64,000 bases of DNA, taken from contig NZ_CP068439.1 of NCBI RefSeq assembly GCF_016757735.1, positions 1,488,001 through 1,552,000 of the forward strand, read 5' to 3'. Numbering within the stretch: the stretch's first letter is position 1; every line of letters starts with the position of its first letter. The position numbers and the translations under genes are program-made. Origin of the DNA: Aequorivita iocasae (GTDB taxonomy: Bacteria > Bacteroidota > Bacteroidia > Flavobacteriales > Flavobacteriaceae). Under the pieces are notes generated by a model that was given only the letters and a program-made list of their open reading frames with translations, had not been told where the DNA came from and made no database searches. This document shows positions 61,870-64,000 of the stretch, piece after piece.

Positions 61870-62702
61870 TTTTTTATATGTATTGTCATTACTGGTAGAG
61901 CAGAATGATTGGTTATGCCCTCGGCAATGCTTTTTGAAAAAAGATTCAAAAATCCTGTCTTTCCGTGTGTGCTCATCACAATCAAATCTGCTGATTGGTG
62001 ATTTAAAAATGTATTGATGCCTGCTTCCACTGAAGGTTCGTTGTAAACACTCATTGAATATTTGCTGAAATCAGGGAACTTTTGAAGAAATTCCTTAACA
62101 GGGTTCAGCCCAAGTTCTATACTATTAAAATCCGTTTCTGTATTTATGCGTAACAAATGAATTTTTGAGTCACATTTTTCTGCAATGGACAGTACTTCCT
62201 TGAACGGTATGCTCACGTCTTCCTTAAAATCTGAAAGGAATACGATGTCCTTAAACGGAAACGTTACTTCATCCTCTTTTACCACAATAATTGGTGCATT
62301 TGCCTTTCTTACAATTTTATCAACGTTACTGCCTATTACTTCCCTAACGAGTCCTTTGGTGCCGCTACTTCCAGTAATAATGAAATCGTGGTGAAAGTGA
62401 CCGGAATGTTCTAAAATATCTTTTTGTCCTGAATCAAATTGTAGAAAAGTTCGACATTTAAGACCTTCGTGTTCTGCCTCTTTTTCCAACGCACGCAATT
62501 TGGCTTTGGCAATACCAATTTGCTTTACAGTTTCGGGATAGCGCTTTTCTTTGAGTTTACTCAATTTTACCCAATCTACAGGTGTTGTCATCAAGTGTAA
62601 AAAATGTATCTCTGCATCGTATAGTTTGGCCATTTTAATGCCTAAATAGGCTGCCTTTGTGCAGTTTTCAGAGAAATCGGTGGGTACAAGTATATTTTTC
62701 AT
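61866..62702 (-). CDS. Universal stress protein (two Usp domains)
   Basis: 278 residues with two tandem Usp folds: domain 1 ends with the ATP-binding type loop GTKGLVREVIGS (about 115), domain 2 with HGKTGFLNLFSKS (about 248). Double-domain Usp proteins respond to starvation and oxygen limitation. Coupled to the ATP-cone gene by a 4-bp overlap. Confidence 0.9.
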   Translation of the reverse strand: MKNILVPTDFSENCTKAAYLGIKMAKLYDAEIHFLHLMTTPVDWVKLSKLKEKRYPETVKQIGIAKAKLRALEKEAEHEGLKCRTFLQFDSGQKDILEHSGHFHHDFIITGSSGTKGLVREVIGSNVDKIVRKANAPIIVVKEDEVTFPFKDIVFLSDFKEDVSIPFKEVLSIAEKCDSKIHLLRINTETDFNSIELGLNPVKEFLQKFPDFSKYSMSVYNEPSVEAGINTFLNHQSADLIVMSTHGKTGFLNLFSKSIAEGITNHSALPVMTIHIKK

Positions 62703-62726
62703 TTTTTTATGTTTTAATTATTTAAA

Positions 62727-63722
62727 CTAATTGACAGATATTTCATTCCCAGAAAGGATTTCTTTATCAAAGCAATCTAAATTATATATGGTGGTTTCAG
62801 CAATATTGGTCAATGCTGTTTCTGTTAAAAAGGCTTGATGACTTGTTATTAAAACATTGTTAAAGGTCATTAATCGAGCAATCACATCGTCTTGCAAAAT
62901 GTCATCAGAATGGTCTTCAAAAAACAATCCTTCTTCCTCTTCATAGACATCCAATCCTAAATACCCTATTTTTTTCGTCTTAAGACCTTGTATGACCGCT
63001 TTGGTATCCACCAAACCACCACGACTTGTGTTGATGAGCATTACACCGGGTTTCATAAGTGCGATATGTTTTGCATCAATCAAATGTTTTGTGTTTGGTG
63101 TTAAAGGTATATGCAGACTTATGATATCTGCCCGTTCGCAGAGTTTTTTGCAATCAGTATAATTGACGTTATATGTATTGACAAGCCTTTTATCGATAGT
63201 CATATCGTGGGCCAGAATTTTGCAGCCAAAACCGTGAAGTATTTTTACCAATACAGCACCTATTTTTCCTGTTCCTATGACACCGACAGTTTTTCCGTTT
63301 AGGTCGAAACCCGTAAGTCCGTTTAATGAGAAGTTGTGTTCGCGCACCCTGTTGTTTGCCTTAATCAGTTTGCGGTTTAATGCAAGTATCAAAGCCATTG
63401 TGTGTTCTGCAATGGCATAAGGTGAATAGGCAGGAACACGGGCTACCTTCATATCCAATTCAGCTACTTTTATTAAATCAACGTGATTGAAACCTGCAGA
63501 ACGCAGAGCAATATTTTTTACGCCTAACGTGCTTAATTTTTCAAGAACTTTTGCCGAAGCCTCATCACCTGTAAAGAGACTTACCGTTTTGGAACCTGTT
63601 GCGAGAATAGCTGTTTCTTCCGTCAAACGACTCTCAAGCAGTTTTAATTGATGCTTGCCATCATTCGCTTTTAACAGATAGGGTTCTTCAAACTTATGTG
63701 TGCTAAATATGGTTGTTTTCAT
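62727..63722 (-). CDS. D-2-hydroxyacid dehydrogenase (D-lactate dehydrogenase-like)
   Basis: 331 residues. NAD-binding GVIGTGKIG (about 149), catalytic Arg in NTSRGGLVD (about 236), Glu in DVYEEE (about 263) and His in ITSHQAF (about 297) are all present. The length and the VYEEEEGLFFED loop fit LdhA-type enzymes that reduce pyruvate to D-lactate with NADH, a fermentation function. Preceded by the DUF4010 gene after 10 bp. Confidence 0.88.
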   Translation of the reverse strand: MKTTIFSTHKFEEPYLLKANDGKHQLKLLESRLTEETAILATGSKTVSLFTGDEASAKVLEKLSTLGVKNIALRSAGFNHVDLIKVAELDMKVARVPAYSPYAIAEHTMALILALNRKLIKANNRVREHNFSLNGLTGFDLNGKTVGVIGTGKIGAVLVKILHGFGCKILAHDMTIDKRLVNTYNVNYTDCKKLCERADIISLHIPLTPNTKHLIDAKHIALMKPGVMLINTSRGGLVDTKAVIQGLKTKKIGYLGLDVYEEEEGLFFEDHSDDILQDDVIARLMTFNNVLITSHQAFLTETALTNIAETTIYNLDCFDKEILSGNEISVN

Positions 63723-63732
63723 TTCACTTTTT

Positions 63733-64000
63733 TTAATTTCCTAACTGTATTAAAATATATGTTATGCCCACTATGACAACAGTTCCAAAAATCATAAGTA
63801 CAAGTTTTCCTGTTTTTTTAGAACCTTTAAAGTAGGTTATGCCCAACTTTACAATCATATTGCTTATGGTTGCTGTTATGATGACATTGGTTGCCAGTGC
63901 AAGTTTTTCTTCCAAAGACCCAAATTTTGCCATACTGATAGTAATGGCATCTGTATCTGCCAATCCTGCAATTAGGGCTGAATAGTACAAACCGCTTTCG
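63733..64000 (-). CDS. DUF4010 family membrane protein (5' end beyond window)
   Basis: The frame is open to the window edge; the last 88 or so codons are seen. GLADTDAITISMA is the DUF4010 C-terminal motif, followed by two hydrophobic helices (about 35-53 and 62-83 from the visible start). Members belong to the MgtC-like/DUF4010 membrane proteins; function unknown. It leads into the long minus-strand operon. Confidence 0.75.
   Translation of the reverse strand, partial: ESGLYYSALIAGLADTDAITISMAKFGSLEEKLALATNVIITATISNMIVKLGITYFKGSKKTGKLVLMIFGTVVIVGITYILIQLGN

Larger units (their letters stand above)
20991..64000. mobile_element. CTnDOT-type integrative conjugative element (left part; right end beyond window)
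   Basis: A contiguous set of ICE functions starts right after the tRNA-Leu genes: ParB and DUF932, SSB, mobilisation protein and relaxase, coupling protein, traE-F-G-I-J-K-M-N, DnaC-like ATPase, excisionase-like HTH and RteC, with defence and metal cargo between. The left boundary is either at the truncated tRNA-Leu (20990) or at the 3' end of the intact tRNA (21106). No integrase and no second att copy are in the window, so the right limit, and whether the 51-64 kb cargo belongs to the element, are inferred. Confidence 0.75.

Overview
The window is a low-GC, densely coded stretch of a Flavobacteriaceae chromosome (Bacteroidota; genus not determined). The family call rests on the gliding/type IX secretion genes gldM-gldN at the left edge, on promoters of the flavobacterial TTG-N19-TAnnTTTG type (best example in front of the initiator tRNA at 9840), and on the family content (TolB/TPR membrane proteins, DUF983, BlaI/M56, CTnDOT-type tra genes).

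Region 1, 1-20.9 kb, is ordinary core genome: the end of gldM and gldN, an FAD oxidoreductase, an ABC-F ATPase, a patatin-like lipase, an AsmA-like membrane protein, tRNA-fMet, an M1 peptidase, a BlaI/M56 regulatory pair with a double operator, two paralogous TolB/TPR membrane proteins, an M20 dipeptidase, and a two-gene operon of an Asp/Asn hydroxylase-like protein with a small HEAGH protein.

Region 2, about 20.95-50.8 kb, is the left part of an integrative conjugative element (ICE) of the CTnDOT type next to tRNA-Leu(UAG). The junction has a half-length tRNA-Leu copy, an intact tRNA-Leu and short direct repeats. The backbone holds ParB, DUF932, two SSBs, DUF6876, a BfmA/BtgA-type mobilisation protein, a DUF5712 relaxase, a VirD4-type coupling protein, traN-M-K-J-I-G-F-E on the minus strand, an amidase, a DnaC-like ATPase, an HTH replication-type protein, an excisionase-like HTH protein and RteC. 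Cargo sits between backbone modules: an AbiE-type toxin-antitoxin pair plus a UPF0489 gene (24.5-27.2 kb), an IetA/IetS-like AAA ATPase and subtilase arranged tail to tail (34.2-37.7 kb), a broken helicase-like gene, and an ArsR/MerTP/GDCCVxC metal operon (46.6-47.9 kb). Non-coding structure is unusually rich: a leader present three times in front of different genes, a second structured repeat present three times, a 280-bp foldback element, and a probable oriT region with a perfect 19-bp-arm inverted repeat.

Region 3, about 51-64 kb, is probably ICE cargo and nearly all on the minus strand. A very tight run of about twelve genes, entering from beyond the right edge, encodes a DUF4010 membrane protein, D-2-hydroxyacid dehydrogenase, tandem universal stress protein, ATP-cone/PD-(D/E)XK protein, MBL-fold RNA-processing-type nuclease, thymidine/AMP phosphorylase, PRPP synthetase, two small proteins, a CPH-type heavy-metal P1B ATPase and an MFS exporter. 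A truncated asparaginase-like gene and a membrane LuxR-type regulator follow. The operon looks like a stress and nucleotide-salvage module joined to metal export. No integrase, rRNA, CRISPR array or complete insertion sequence was found; the other ICE end must lie outside the window.
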